A DNA stretch of 64,000 nucleotides from Treponema sp. (GTDB lineage: Bacteria > Spirochaetota > Spirochaetia > Treponematales > Treponemataceae), in assembly GCA_017549025.1 (NCBI GenBank), contig JAFYWB010000042.1:16835-80834 (forward strand). The letters run 5' to 3'. A program made the position numbers and the translations under genes. The notes beneath the pieces are model-generated. The model did not search any database. It was not told the origin of the DNA and saw only the letters and a program-made list of their open reading frames with translations. Numbering within the stretch: position 1 is the stretch's first letter; every line of letters starts with the position of its first letter. Positions 23,802 to 32,535 of this stretch are shown in pieces.

Positions 23802-24809
23802 ATGATTGTATCTTGGATGACCACCAATAAGTGCAATTTGAAGTGCAGCCACTGCTATCAGAATGCAGGTCCTGCAAAGGAACAGGAATTGACCACAGCA
23901 GAGGGCAAGAAGCTCATTGACGAGATTGCTCGTGCAGGTTTTAAGGTAATGATTTTTAGCGGTGGAGAACCCTTGCTCCGTCCTGATATTTACGAGCTGG
24001 TAGCTTACGCTGCTTCCAAAGGCTTGCGTCCTGTATTTGGTACCAATGGAATGATGATTACAAAGGAAGTTGCCCAAAAACTGAAGGATGCTGGTGCTCA
24101 GGCCATGGGAATTAGCCTTGACAGCCTTGATGAAGCCAAGCACAACAAATTCCGTGGTCTCCCTGATGCCTACTCTAAGACAATTCAAGGTATGAAAAAC
24201 TGCCGTGAAGTGGGCCTTCCCTTCCAGATTCACACCACCGTTATGGACTGGAACAAGGAAGAGGTTTGCGATGTTATTGACTTTGCCGTAGAAATGGGAG
24301 CTATTGCGTCCTACCTTTTCTTCCTGATTCCCGTGGGACGTGGTGTATTTATTGAGCAGAACGCAGTGGAAGTTCAAGAATACGAAGAATTGCTGAAGAA
24401 AATCATGGCAAAGCAGAAGGAAGTACCTATTTCCATTAAGCCCACCTGTGCTCCTCAGTTCACCCGTGTAGCAATACAAATGGACATCGAGCTTAACGAA
24501 CGATTTACCAGAGGCTGCTTGGCAGGACTCACCTACTGCATTATCAGCCCCACTGGTGCTGTTCGTCCCTGTGCCTACATGGTAGAGGAAGCTGGAAACG
24601 TTCACGAAACGCCTTTTGATGAGATTTGGAAGGAAAGCCAAGTGTTCAAGACCCTGAGAACCAAGCACTACGAGGGAACCTGCGGTACCTGTGATTACAA
24701 TAATATTTGCGGTGGTTGCCGTGCCCGTTCAGCCTACTATCATGATGGAAATATCTTGGCAGAAGATACCTATTGTGCCTACGGTCTCAGCAGACGACAG
24801 CAGGCATAA
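23802..24809 (+). CDS. Radical SAM/SPASM protein, NirJ/AhbD-like
   Basis: A 335-residue enzyme. The radical SAM 4Fe-4S cluster motif CNLKCSHC (Cys11, 15, 18) is followed by FSGGEPLLRPD. The C-terminal SPASM region has eight cysteines (about 239, 246, 257, 294, 297, 303, 306, 325) for auxiliary clusters. The pattern SWMTTNKCNLKCSHCYQNAG and KPTCAPQ recall the tetrapyrrole-modifying NirJ/AhbD group, though peptide maturases share this architecture. The frame is open to 23754; the ATG at 23802 with AGAGG upstream is chosen. It is the first gene of an operon with a binding protein, permease and ATPase of an iron/heme/cobalamin importer, so an imported tetrapyrrole or siderophore is a plausible substrate. 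This is inference. Confidence 0.82.
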   Translation: MIVSWMTTNKCNLKCSHCYQNAGPAKEQELTTAEGKKLIDEIARAGFKVMIFSGGEPLLRPDIYELVAYAASKGLRPVFGTNGMMITKEVAQKLKDAGAQAMGISLDSLDEAKHNKFRGLPDAYSKTIQGMKNCREVGLPFQIHTTVMDWNKEEVCDVIDFAVEMGAIASYLFFLIPVGRGVFIEQNAVEVQEYEELLKKIMAKQKEVPISIKPTCAPQFTRVAIQMDIELNERFTRGCLAGLTYCIISPTGAVRPCAYMVEEAGNVHETPFDEIWKESQVFKTLRTKHYEGTCGTCDYNNICGGCRARSAYYHDGNILAEDTYCAYGLSRRQQA

Positions 24810-24824
24810 AGCTTGGAGAAGCAA

Positions 24825-25850
24825 ATGAGTTCAACAGAAAAGAAAAAATGTCCCCTTTCTCCAAAAACGAGAAAATTTCTTGTTTGCCTCGGCATCTTGC
24901 TTATTGTGGCAGGCATCTATACCTTCACCACAGGCAAAAAAGCTAAGGTTGACGGAGAAGTAGCTTCATCTCAAGCTGCACCAGAGTTAATTACCTTTAC
25001 TGATGCCCTAGGTCAGGAATTATCCTTGCCTCGGCCAAAGCGTGTTGTTTCTCTCATGGGAAGCTTTACCGAAATCTGGCTTTTAGCTGGTGGACGTGAC
25101 ACATTGGTGGGAACTGCCGTGGATACTCAGGACAAGCGGGATTTGGGACTTCCAGAAACTGTGGTAAATGTGGGAACATACCAGTCTCCCAACCTGGAAG
25201 CTATCCTGGCTCAGGCTCCCGATCTGGTGCTTTTGTCATCAGAGACAGTTCGTACAGACAACCACGTGGCTTTTAAGAATAGCCTTGCTGCCGCTGGAAT
25301 TCCTGCAGCCTATTTCAGTGTAACCCACTTTGAGGATTACCTAAAGATGCTGGAAATTTGCTGTCAGCTTACAGGCAATCAGCAGGCTTATACCGAGAAG
25401 GGGGAAAATGTAGCTACCCAAATCCAGCAGGTTCTTGATCAGTACCAGCTGGAAAGTCAACCCACAGCCCTTTTGATGATTACCTATTCTGGGGGAATTA
25501 GACCTCAGGCCTCCACCACCATGACTGGTGGTATGCTGGCTCAGCTGGGCTGCAAAAACATCATCGATGACTATCCCAGCCTCCTGAAGGATTTCAGCAT
25601 GGAAAAGGTTATGGAGATTGACCCTGACTACATCTTTGTCATTCCTATGGGATACAGCGATGAGGAGGCATTGCGTGCTTTGACCACCAGCGTAGAGGAA
25701 AATCCAGCTTGGAACGTACTGACTGCAGTAAAGAACAAGCGATATCATCCCCTGCCCCCAGAAAAATTCATGTTCAAGCCCAACGAACGCTGGGCAGAAA
25801 GCTATCGCTATCTGGGAGAATACTTCCAGAATAACCCTGTAAACAAGTAA
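24825..25850 (+). CDS. Periplasmic substrate-binding protein of an iron/heme/cobalamin-type ABC importer
   Basis: A 341-residue cluster-A (class III) binding protein with an N-terminal membrane anchor (KFLVCLGILLIVAGIYTF) and no lipobox Cys after it, so it may be membrane-tethered. Typical motifs are RPKRVVSLMGSFTEIWLLAG, VGTYQSPNLEAILAQAPDLVL and the closing PPEKFMFKPNERWAESYRYLGE. It captures Fe-siderophore, heme or corrinoid in the periplasm. A TTG at 24813 is in frame, but ATG 24825 with GGAGA 7 nt upstream is preferred. It starts 15 bp after the radical SAM gene. Confidence 0.88.
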   Translation: MSSTEKKKCPLSPKTRKFLVCLGILLIVAGIYTFTTGKKAKVDGEVASSQAAPELITFTDALGQELSLPRPKRVVSLMGSFTEIWLLAGGRDTLVGTAVDTQDKRDLGLPETVVNVGTYQSPNLEAILAQAPDLVLLSSETVRTDNHVAFKNSLAAAGIPAAYFSVTHFEDYLKMLEICCQLTGNQQAYTEKGENVATQIQQVLDQYQLESQPTALLMITYSGGIRPQASTTMTGGMLAQLGCKNIIDDYPSLLKDFSMEKVMEIDPDYIFVIPMGYSDEEALRALTTSVEENPAWNVLTAVKNKRYHPLPPEKFMFKPNERWAESYRYLGEYFQNNPVNK

Positions 25851-25851
25851 G

Positions 25852-26880
25852 ATGAACGAAGAATTAAAAAGCGATTTGGGACAGGCCAACTTGAGAAAGG
25901 GTTGGCTTGTTCTAGTTGCAGCAATAGCATTAACCCTTTGTATTACTCTATTAGCCCTGTCCTTTGGTTCCTCCAAGGTATCCTTGATGGATTTCTTTCG
26001 ATCAGTGCTCACCGGAGATACAACGTCACCAGCTTATCGAATCATTTATTTTAGCCGCTTACCACGAGTACTCGGTGCCCTCTTAGCAGGAAGTGCCTTG
26101 GCAGTGGCAGGAACAATTATGCAGGCTGTGTTGCAAAATCCCTTGGCCAGTCCCAACATCATCGGTATAAACAATGGTGCAGGATTTTTTGTGCTGGCTT
26201 GCTCCGTACTTTTTCCTAGCCAACCAGCCCTGCTTCCCTTGGCAGCCTTCTTGGGAGCCCTCATTACCGCCCTCATGATATTTGCCTTGGCCATGGGAAG
26301 AGGCTCCACCAAGCTGTCTTTAGTGCTCACTGGTATTGCCATGAGTAGCATTTTGGGAGCTGGCATGAATGTTATCATGATACTCTTTCCCGATGCCTAC
26401 ATTGGAGCCAGTACCTTCTTGGTGGGTGGACTGGGCTCTGTTACCATGGATAACCTTCAGTTTGCGGTGGTGTACATCATTATCGGCTTGGTGTTTTCCG
26501 TATTCCTGCGTCGAGACATGAACATCATTGCCTTAGGCTCCAACACTGCCAAGGCTCTGGGAATGGCTGTGTCCACTACCCGCTTTCTGTTGATTACAAC
26601 TGCAGCCATCCTCACTGGTGCGGCTGTAAGCTTTGCTGGATTGATTGGTTTTGTGGGTCTCATCGTTCCCCACGCCATTCGATTTTTCATCGGTAGTGAC
26701 CACCGACTTTTGGTTCCAGCCAGTATCTTTGCTGGGGCCGGCTTTGTAACCCTCTGTGACCTTGTTTCCCGCATTGTTTTTGCCCCTTACGAGGTTGCTG
26801 TGGGTATTCTCCTTTCCTTGGCAGGTGGCCCCTTCTTCATCTATCTGGTGATTCGCAACAAAAGGAGCCAAAATGATTGA
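25852..26880 (+). CDS. FecCD/BtuC-type ABC transporter permease
   Basis: A 342-residue inner-membrane permease with nine to ten predicted helices. FecCD hallmarks are SRLPRVLGALLAGSALAVAG, MQAVLQNPLASPNIIGINNGAG, and GLIGFVGLIVPHAIRFFIGSDHR. It follows the binding-protein gene by one base, and its end overlaps the ATPase start by 8 bp. With its neighbours it forms a complete type II importer. Confidence 0.93.
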   Translation: MNEELKSDLGQANLRKGWLVLVAAIALTLCITLLALSFGSSKVSLMDFFRSVLTGDTTSPAYRIIYFSRLPRVLGALLAGSALAVAGTIMQAVLQNPLASPNIIGINNGAGFFVLACSVLFPSQPALLPLAAFLGALITALMIFALAMGRGSTKLSLVLTGIAMSSILGAGMNVIMILFPDAYIGASTFLVGGLGSVTMDNLQFAVVYIIIGLVFSVFLRRDMNIIALGSNTAKALGMAVSTTRFLLITTAAILTGAAVSFAGLIGFVGLIVPHAIRFFIGSDHRLLVPASIFAGAGFVTLCDLVSRIVFAPYEVAVGILLSLAGGPFFIYLVIRNKRSQND

Positions 26881-27643
26881 GCTACAGAACGTTTCCTTTG
26901 CCTATCCTTCCCGCCATCCCCTGTTCCAAGAGTTCAGTTTAAGCTTTCCGGAAGGAAAAATCACCACAATCCTTGGCTCCAACGGTAGTGGAAAAAGTAC
27001 CCTGCTAAAGCTAGCAGCTCGCTTGCTCACACCACAACAGGGGCAGGTATTGCTGGACGGAAAGGATTTACACAGTATGAAGTCAAAGGAGGTGGCAAAG
27101 CGAATTTCCCTCCTTCATCAGAATAATTTTCCCCCAGAAATTACTGTAGCCACCTTGGTATCCTACGGCCGCTATCCTTACCACAAATATGGCCAGAGCA
27201 TGACCCAAAAAGACCATGAGGCTATAGAAAAGGCCTTGAACCACGTGCAGCTTCAGGATTTACGCAACAGCCTTTTAACCAGTCTTTCTGGTGGACAGCG
27301 ACAGCGGGCATTTATTGCCATGGCGCTAGCCCAGGACACGGACATAGTGTTTTTGGACGAACCTACCACCTATCTTGACATTAATATTCGGCTGGAATTG
27401 ATGGAGTTGGTTCGATTCCTTAACAGCCAAGGAAAAACCATCATCATGGTGCTTCACGACTTAAACCTTGCTCTAGAAAACTCCCACAACATCGTTTTGT
27501 TGGAGCGAGGCAAGCTCTATGCGGAAGGAAGCCCAGATCAAGTAATTGAAACAGGCTTACTAGATACGGTTTTTAACATCCAGACCCACGTATTTCACAA
27601 GGATGGAAACACCTTCCATCACTTTAGCCGCCCAAAAGCATAA
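26873..27643 (+). CDS. FecE/BtuD-type ABC transporter ATPase
   Basis: A 256-residue ATPase with Walker A LGSNGSGKST (residues 34-43), signature LSGGQRQRAFIAMALAQ, Walker B IVFLDEPTTYLD and switch His in VLHDLNLA. It energises the permease at 25852-26880. The ribosome-binding site AAAGGAG lies inside the end of the permease gene. It is the last gene of the operon, followed by a strong terminator. Confidence 0.93.
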   Translation: MIELQNVSFAYPSRHPLFQEFSLSFPEGKITTILGSNGSGKSTLLKLAARLLTPQQGQVLLDGKDLHSMKSKEVAKRISLLHQNNFPPEITVATLVSYGRYPYHKYGQSMTQKDHEAIEKALNHVQLQDLRNSLLTSLSGGQRQRAFIAMALAQDTDIVFLDEPTTYLDINIRLELMELVRFLNSQGKTIIMVLHDLNLALENSHNIVLLERGKLYAEGSPDQVIETGLLDTVFNIQTHVFHKDGNTFHHFSRPKA

Positions 27644-27646
27644 AAA

Positions 27647-27700
27647 AATCCCCCTAAAATTGAACTTTCACGTTCAGCTTTAGGGGGATTCCTCTTTTCA
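27647..27700. terminator. Bidirectional terminator between convergent units
   Basis: Stem AATCCCCCTAAA / TTTAGGGGGATT (12 bp, ends at 27690) with an inner TTGAAC/GTTCAG extension. T-rich tracts occur on both strands (TTTTTTTA on minus). Confidence 0.88.
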
Positions 27701-27732
27701 TTGAAAATTCCCTTTCAAATCAGATACAGCTT

Positions 27733-29811
27733 TTATTCCAGTGGAGCGTAATAGCCAATTTCATCACGACCAGAACGGTTCAAAAGATATGCTTCAACCT
27801 CCAAAGGAAGATAATCCTTTCCAAAATTAGTGTTCAAGGAAGAAGTGTAAGACAGGCGATACGAGCCATTTGGTGTGGCAATCACTTCCTGTACAATACC
27901 AGACAAGCCTTCTGGACGATACACAAATTGAGTATCACCATCAGTGGCCTCTGTAATGTAAATGATTTCCTCTGGCAACACATTCTGGGTTAAATTAACG
28001 GTATAGAAGGAAATATCGTTGTTGTTAAAATAAGAAACCATGTCGGACAATCCGTAGGTCAAAAAGGATGAATGGGTCAAGTTAGAAGCACCAGTCAAGT
28101 AGATAATGGCACGCTTCTTTTCTCCGTTTACCAAGGTATTGGCAGCCAAACGCAAAGCCAAGTCCGTGGTACAATCATCAGATACGGGAGTTTTCAGGGC
28201 TTCCACGGTAAAATCTCCCAAATTGTTGGGTGCACCAGAATACTCTGTGGTAGGAACACTTCCTGATGAAACCACAGACAAGGTTCCCTTACCATCCATG
28301 CTGCGAGCAATTTCCTTTAAGGCTGTTTCCAAAGCCTCATTGTGGAGGCTTGTCTGCACAGAACGGTCAAGTACAACTACAATGTCGCACACCTCGTTGG
28401 AATAGGCTGCACCCTCCAGCTTTTGAGCAGTAACAGGAATGCCATTTTCTGTAAGATAAAAATTTTCTGCCTTCAATCCCACCACAGGCTGACGCTGACG
28501 GTTCTCCACCTTGATTTCCAAGGTAATATTTGGGAAATTGTCTGCATTAACCCGCTCAATCTGAAGGAAAAGTCCACCAACCAGCTCTGTCATTTTGGAC
28601 ATGACATATACTTCGTTGGAAACAAAGTCAGAGGCAAGAATATTGCCATTTACGTCAGGCTGGGCACACAGGATTCGAGAAGGAGCACTTCCGGTACGAC
28701 CGTTTTCAAAGACAGCCCCTGTGGACAAATCCACAGAACAGATTCTGTTTCCGTCGCTTACTAAGATGAAATCATCGCTGAGACGCAAGGATTCGGGGCG
28801 ACTAAAGGTTTTTTCTGGCACCAGCATTCCTCTGTAGTTTCCAGAGCGGTCAAAGGAGTAAATGGTACCCTTCACTGCATCAGCGACATACACCATGTCA
28901 GAGAAAATGCAGATACCAGTGGGAGCGGCAAATCCAGGAAAACTGCCATTTTTCTTTCCGAAATTGAACAGCGGATTTCCATCCTTGTCAAAGACTGAAA
29001 CACGGGCGTTACCAAAATCTGTTACATAGATATTTTCAGAGGAATCCAAAGCTAGGTATTGGGGTCCTACAAACTGTCCCAGCCCTACACCCTTGGAGCC
29101 AATATACTCCTTGAAGTTACCCTTGCTGTCCAGCACGGCAATTCTGTCTCCAGCATATTCAGAAACAAGAAGATTTCCATCCTTCTTTCTGATAATGTCC
29201 ATGGGACGGTCAAAGCCCTGAAGAGGACCTCTCACACGATTGATAATAAAACCGTTAATATCCATCAGCAAGAGCTCGTTAGACCCGTAAGCCAAGACCC
29301 AGTTTGTACCGTTGTCGTTGGCAAGGATAGCAGAGGGCTGGCTGAAAATCAGGTTTCCGTTTACAAGTCCAGGATAATTTCCTGCCTCGGCAAATTGACT
29401 GGAAACCAAGGAGGTTTTTCCAGAAACTCTCCGCTCACGAACAATTTCAATTCTGTTTGCCAATAGCATTCCGCCGTAGCCTGCATTAGAAGCAATCTGC
29501 CAATGCTGCAGAGCTACATCCTCCATTCCTGCTCGATAGTAAGCTCGTCCCAACCAATCCAAAATCAAATTTTCTGTGGGCAGGTATGACAAGGCCTTTT
29601 CAAATAGAAGGATGGCGTCGTTGTAGGAGCCTCGATAATAAGAATGAACTCCACGGCGGAATTCCTCTTCAGCAAAGAGGGAATCAGCTGTCTCCACTGT
29701 CACTGACTTAAAATCAGAGGAAAAAAGTGTACAAATACTGATGCTCAGGAATACTGCCAGTGCAAGGTGTAGCTTACCACCATGCAGCTTTGTCAGATGC
29801 AGTTTTTTCAT
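27733..29811 (-). CDS. Exported TPR / NHL beta-propeller / VWA-like protein
   Basis: A 692-residue protein with signal peptide (LALAVFLSISICTLFSS). It has TPR repeats at about 50-110 (RGVHSYYRGSYNDAILLFEKAL), an NHL-type six-bladed propeller at about 155-410 (DGNLLVSEYAGDRIAVLDSKG, SSENIYVTDFGNARVSVFD), and a VWA-like domain from about 475. The MIDAS motif is degenerate: DRSVQ (Asp482, Ser484, Gln486) instead of DxSxS, so metal-dependent ligand binding may be weakened. Treponema species carry NHL-repeat proteins of this type. It is the last gene of the operon behind galK-like, surE and a TPR gene. It is likely periplasmic or surface-exposed and involved in protein interaction. Confidence 0.8.
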   Translation of the reverse strand: MKKLHLTKLHGGKLHLALAVFLSISICTLFSSDFKSVTVETADSLFAEEEFRRGVHSYYRGSYNDAILLFEKALSYLPTENLILDWLGRAYYRAGMEDVALQHWQIASNAGYGGMLLANRIEIVRERRVSGKTSLVSSQFAEAGNYPGLVNGNLIFSQPSAILANDNGTNWVLAYGSNELLLMDINGFIINRVRGPLQGFDRPMDIIRKKDGNLLVSEYAGDRIAVLDSKGNFKEYIGSKGVGLGQFVGPQYLALDSSENIYVTDFGNARVSVFDKDGNPLFNFGKKNGSFPGFAAPTGICIFSDMVYVADAVKGTIYSFDRSGNYRGMLVPEKTFSRPESLRLSDDFILVSDGNRICSVDLSTGAVFENGRTGSAPSRILCAQPDVNGNILASDFVSNEVYVMSKMTELVGGLFLQIERVNADNFPNITLEIKVENRQRQPVVGLKAENFYLTENGIPVTAQKLEGAAYSNEVCDIVVVLDRSVQTSLHNEALETALKEIARSMDGKGTLSVVSSGSVPTTEYSGAPNNLGDFTVEALKTPVSDDCTTDLALRLAANTLVNGEKKRAIIYLTGASNLTHSSFLTYGLSDMVSYFNNNDISFYTVNLTQNVLPEEIIYITEATDGDTQFVYRPEGLSGIVQEVIATPNGSYRLSYTSSLNTNFGKDYLPLEVEAYLLNRSGRDEIGYYAPLE

Positions 29812-30519
29812 TTATTTTCCTCCCAATGCCGAATTCTCTCGGCTTGCTTGAATCATCTTTAGGTGTTCTAGAATTTCCTCGTTGGACATATCCTTTTCCA
29901 GAGCCTTTCTCAGGAAATTTTCAGCTTCATCCAACAAGCCCAGCTTGTAATATACCCATCCTAGGGTATCAAGACAGGCTGGTGAATTTGGAGAAATGTC
30001 CAAGGCTCGCTTGGAAAGCATGAGGGCTCTGGTTAAATCCTTATTGAGACAGGCCAAAACATAGCCAAGACCATTCAAGGCGGTAATATTTTCAGGCTCC
30101 ATCTCCAAAACCTTTTCGTACTGCTCTATAGATTTTGTGTAGTCCTGCTGCAGCCAAGAAATATAGGCCATGGCAGCATACACTGCACAGGGATTATATC
30201 CCGTTTCCTTCAGGCTCCGAAGCTCGAATTCAGCAAGACGAGAGCGACCTGTAGTGGCATAGATAACTGCCAGCACAAGACGGCATTGGAGAATCCGGTC
30301 CTGCTGGATGTCGTCTCCTGGAATGGCCGTTACTACTTGCTCCAGATACAACAGGGCATCCTCGTAACGCTTCAACTTCATGTAGCACAGACCGATAAAA
30401 TAAATCACGTCTAAATCATTCGCTTGTTCAGAAGACAAGGACTGAAAAAAATGCAAGGCTTCTGTATATTTTCCTGTCTTGTATAAGAGAATACCTTGTG
30501 ATAGTAACCGTTGCTCCAT
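29812..30519 (-). CDS. Tetratricopeptide repeat protein
   Basis: A 235-residue protein made almost entirely of TPR repeats (GILLYKTGKYTEALHFFQSL, YFIGLCYMKLKRYEDALLYLEQ, TALNGLGYVLACLNKDLTRALMLSKRALDI, LDTLGWVYYKLGLLDEAENFLRKAL). It has no signal peptide and is therefore cytosolic, or possibly secreted by another route. It abuts the TPR/NHL/VWA gene and follows surE by 21 bp. It is probably an adaptor for its neighbour. Confidence 0.8.
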   Translation of the reverse strand: MEQRLLSQGILLYKTGKYTEALHFFQSLSSEQANDLDVIYFIGLCYMKLKRYEDALLYLEQVVTAIPGDDIQQDRILQCRLVLAVIYATTGRSRLAEFELRSLKETGYNPCAVYAAMAYISWLQQDYTKSIEQYEKVLEMEPENITALNGLGYVLACLNKDLTRALMLSKRALDISPNSPACLDTLGWVYYKLGLLDEAENFLRKALEKDMSNEEILEHLKMIQASRENSALGGK

Positions 30520-30540
30520 TATCTTTCCTTAAGAAAAGCC

Positions 30541-31284
30541 TTACAGACTTAATTTTAAACCCTTCTCTTTCATATCATCGGCATCTGTTGGCTGAGCATG
30601 AATACGACCGATAGAAATTAATCCTTGACTTACTGCTGCAAAGTCACAGTCGTCTCCACCTTCAGTAGATACCTTGCCACCTTGGAAGAAGGTATAAGAA
30701 GAACCATCGGGAGCAGTAAAGGTATCAATAAAATTGTTGTATGTTCGCTTGGAAAGACGGGTAATTCTCCAGCCAGCATAGGAATCGGCTGAAGGAGCGT
30801 TGATGTTTACAAACACATCGGGAGAACACAAGGCAATAAGCTCTGGTAGATTTTTCTGAACAAATTCTGCCAGTGGCTTGAAATTCCATTTGCTTCGAGA
30901 GTTAAAATTCTCTATGCTCAAGGCAATTCCTGGATACCCAGAAATAATAGCCTGACGGGCTGCACCACAGGTTCCAGAATAGATAACATCGGTACCAAGA
31001 TTTGCACCCTTATTAATGCCGGAAAGAATGGCATCTGGAGGAGCGGGTAAAATAGTTCTTAACCCATTGATGACGCAATCTACAGGTACTCCAGAGCAGG
31101 CATACCAACGCTCTTTTTTTTTGGTGATTTTGAGGGGATCAGCCATTGAGATGGCATTGGAAATGGCAGAGCGATTCTTGTCGGGAGCTACCACCCACAC
31201 TTCATGGTCAGCAGATAAACTACGAGCCAGCTCCGCAAGGCCGGGAGCATCAATACCATCATCGTTGGTGATCAAAAGTCGCAT
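30541..31284 (-). CDS. surE: 5'/3'-nucleotidase SurE
   Basis: Divalent-metal-dependent nucleotidase of 247 residues that dephosphorylates nucleoside monophosphates and is linked to stationary-phase survival. Family motifs are MRLLITNDDGIDAPG at the N-terminus (metal-binding Asp8, Asp9), APDKNRSAISNAIS, GTPVDC-like SGVPVDCV, and SGINKGANLGTDVIYSGTCGAA. Its start overlaps the end of the galactokinase-like gene by 13 bp. Confidence 0.95.
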   Translation of the reverse strand: MRLLITNDDGIDAPGLAELARSLSADHEVWVVAPDKNRSAISNAISMADPLKITKKKERWYACSGVPVDCVINGLRTILPAPPDAILSGINKGANLGTDVIYSGTCGAARQAIISGYPGIALSIENFNSRSKWNFKPLAEFVQKNLPELIALCSPDVFVNINAPSADSYAGWRITRLSKRTYNNFIDTFTAPDGSSYTFFQGGKVSTEGGDDCDFAAVSQGLISIGRIHAQPTDADDMKEKGLKLSL

Positions 31285-32447
31285 AAATGTACTCCTCCAG
31301 CAGGCTCAACATCATAGCAGGATGGATGGAAGCCAAAAATCCGTTCATATTCCGACAGCTTTTGCTTGTAGAGCTCCCCATCCTTTTTTTGCAGGATGGT
31401 ATAGGTACAACGACCAAATCCCTTACCTGTGATTCTTGAGCAACCGTTGGGATTTCGTACCATGGTGGTGTCAAAATTTTGGACACGCTTTACTAGCCAA
31501 TCGATTTCAGGACAGGAGATAAGATACAAATCACGCATAATGTCCTGAGAACGGCTCACGGTGGTACAGAACAAGGCAAAATCATTGCTTTTTAAGGCAT
31601 CCACTGCCTTGAGAATGTACTTGTGCTCCAGCATAATGCACTTGAGACGGCGTCCCATGTCTTCATCCACCACAGAAAGCACCTCGTTGATTTCCGTAGT
31701 AGATTCCTCATATTGCCAGCCACCGTAGACACGGCTCTTTCGTTCCTTAAGCTCACCCAGCAGCAGTACATTCTCTGGCTCCATTACAGAAGCCTCGTTC
31801 CACACTGAAATACGAGGAACACGGGCATCGGTCAAGATAATTGAAACGTCTTCAAACTGAAAAGGCAAAATATCAAAGCTATTGGTGGCATGGTCGGTGA
31901 GAATACAGGAGCCAGGTTTGGAATAGATTGCGGCAAAAATATCTGCAATGTAGTTTCCTGCTCCCAAAAAGAGCTTATTTCCCCGCTCAATAGCCTGCAG
32001 CATTTGGACTTCGGAACAAGTAGAACCACAGAGGGTTTTAATTCCAAAGGCAGTTCCCACCTTTATGGCAGTGGTAATACCAAAGCCTGCAGAAGGAAGG
32101 ATTTCCGACCAGATGGTTATATCCATACCGTTGACAGAAAATCCTCCAGAGGTAAAGCCATATATCATGGCCTTGATACTATTAGCCCAACGGTCTTCCT
32201 TGCGGAACTTTAAGTTTGTGAGATTACATCGCTTTCGTTCGTCCATCTGTACAAAGTTAAAATGAACCGTTACATCATCCCTCACAGAAATGGCTACATA
32301 AATGGGGAAATTTACAGCCATGGAAAGGGTCTTGTCTTTGCAGAACCAGGAATGCTCCCCGATAAGATGAAAACGACCAGGTGCGGAAACTAATAAATCA
32401 GGTTTTTTCCCGTACTCCTTCAGATGTGCTTCTATAACTTCTTTCAT
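31272..32447 (-). CDS. Divergent galactokinase-like GHMP kinase
   Basis: A 391-residue GHMP-superfamily protein resembling GalK over its length. Motif 1 reads APGRFHLIGEHSWF (residues 22-35) where galactokinases have GRVNLIGEHTDY: the sugar-binding Asp after GEHT is replaced by Trp. The ATP loop is LPSAGFGITTA instead of PxGxGLSSSA. The catalytic-Asp region LGAGNYIADIF keeps an Asp (169) but lacks the DQ pair. The C-terminal GCSRITGKGFGRCTYTI matches GalK motif 3. Galactose kinase activity is therefore doubtful; another sugar or a regulatory role is possible. It is first in the operon with surE. galM is far away at 47915. Confidence 0.8.
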   Translation of the reverse strand: MKEVIEAHLKEYGKKPDLLVSAPGRFHLIGEHSWFCKDKTLSMAVNFPIYVAISVRDDVTVHFNFVQMDERKRCNLTNLKFRKEDRWANSIKAMIYGFTSGGFSVNGMDITIWSEILPSAGFGITTAIKVGTAFGIKTLCGSTCSEVQMLQAIERGNKLFLGAGNYIADIFAAIYSKPGSCILTDHATNSFDILPFQFEDVSIILTDARVPRISVWNEASVMEPENVLLLGELKERKSRVYGGWQYEESTTEINEVLSVVDEDMGRRLKCIMLEHKYILKAVDALKSNDFALFCTTVSRSQDIMRDLYLISCPEIDWLVKRVQNFDTTMVRNPNGCSRITGKGFGRCTYTILQKKDGELYKQKLSEYERIFGFHPSCYDVEPAGGVHLCDF

Positions 32448-32473
32448 TCAGTAATGCTTCCGATTATTGTTTG

Positions 32474-32494
32474 TTCACGGATGTACATCGTGAA
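32474..32494. promoter_or_regulatory. Palindrome in the galK-like/lnt divergent intergenic region
   Basis: TTCACG-GATGTACAT-CGTGAA: arms TTCACG/CGTGAA around a nearly palindromic centre containing ATGTACAT. It sits 3 bp upstream of the lnt -35 box and within the region that should hold the galK-like promoter, so it could be an operator for either direction. Confidence 0.45.
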
Positions 32495-32497
32495 ATC

Positions 32498-32526
32498 TTG
32501 CACTAAGTACAATATATTGATAAGAT
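32498..32526 (+). promoter_or_regulatory. Promoter of the lnt-bioY operon, probably leaderless
   Basis: -35 TTGCAC (32498-32503), 17-bp spacer, -10 TAAGAT (32521-32526). The ATG at 32536 is 9 nt further on, with no Shine-Dalgarno. Confidence 0.55.
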
Positions 32527-32535
32527 AATAATACA

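Noticed and set aside
23760..24668. Minus-strand open frame of 302 codons opposite the radical SAM gene
   Set aside because: Antisense of a gene with unmistakable radical SAM and SPASM motifs; no ribosome-binding site or motif of its own.
25341..26012. Minus-strand open frame of 223 codons spanning the binding protein and permease genes
   Set aside because: Crosses two real genes that have family motifs and a coupled arrangement; no promoter or domain supports it.
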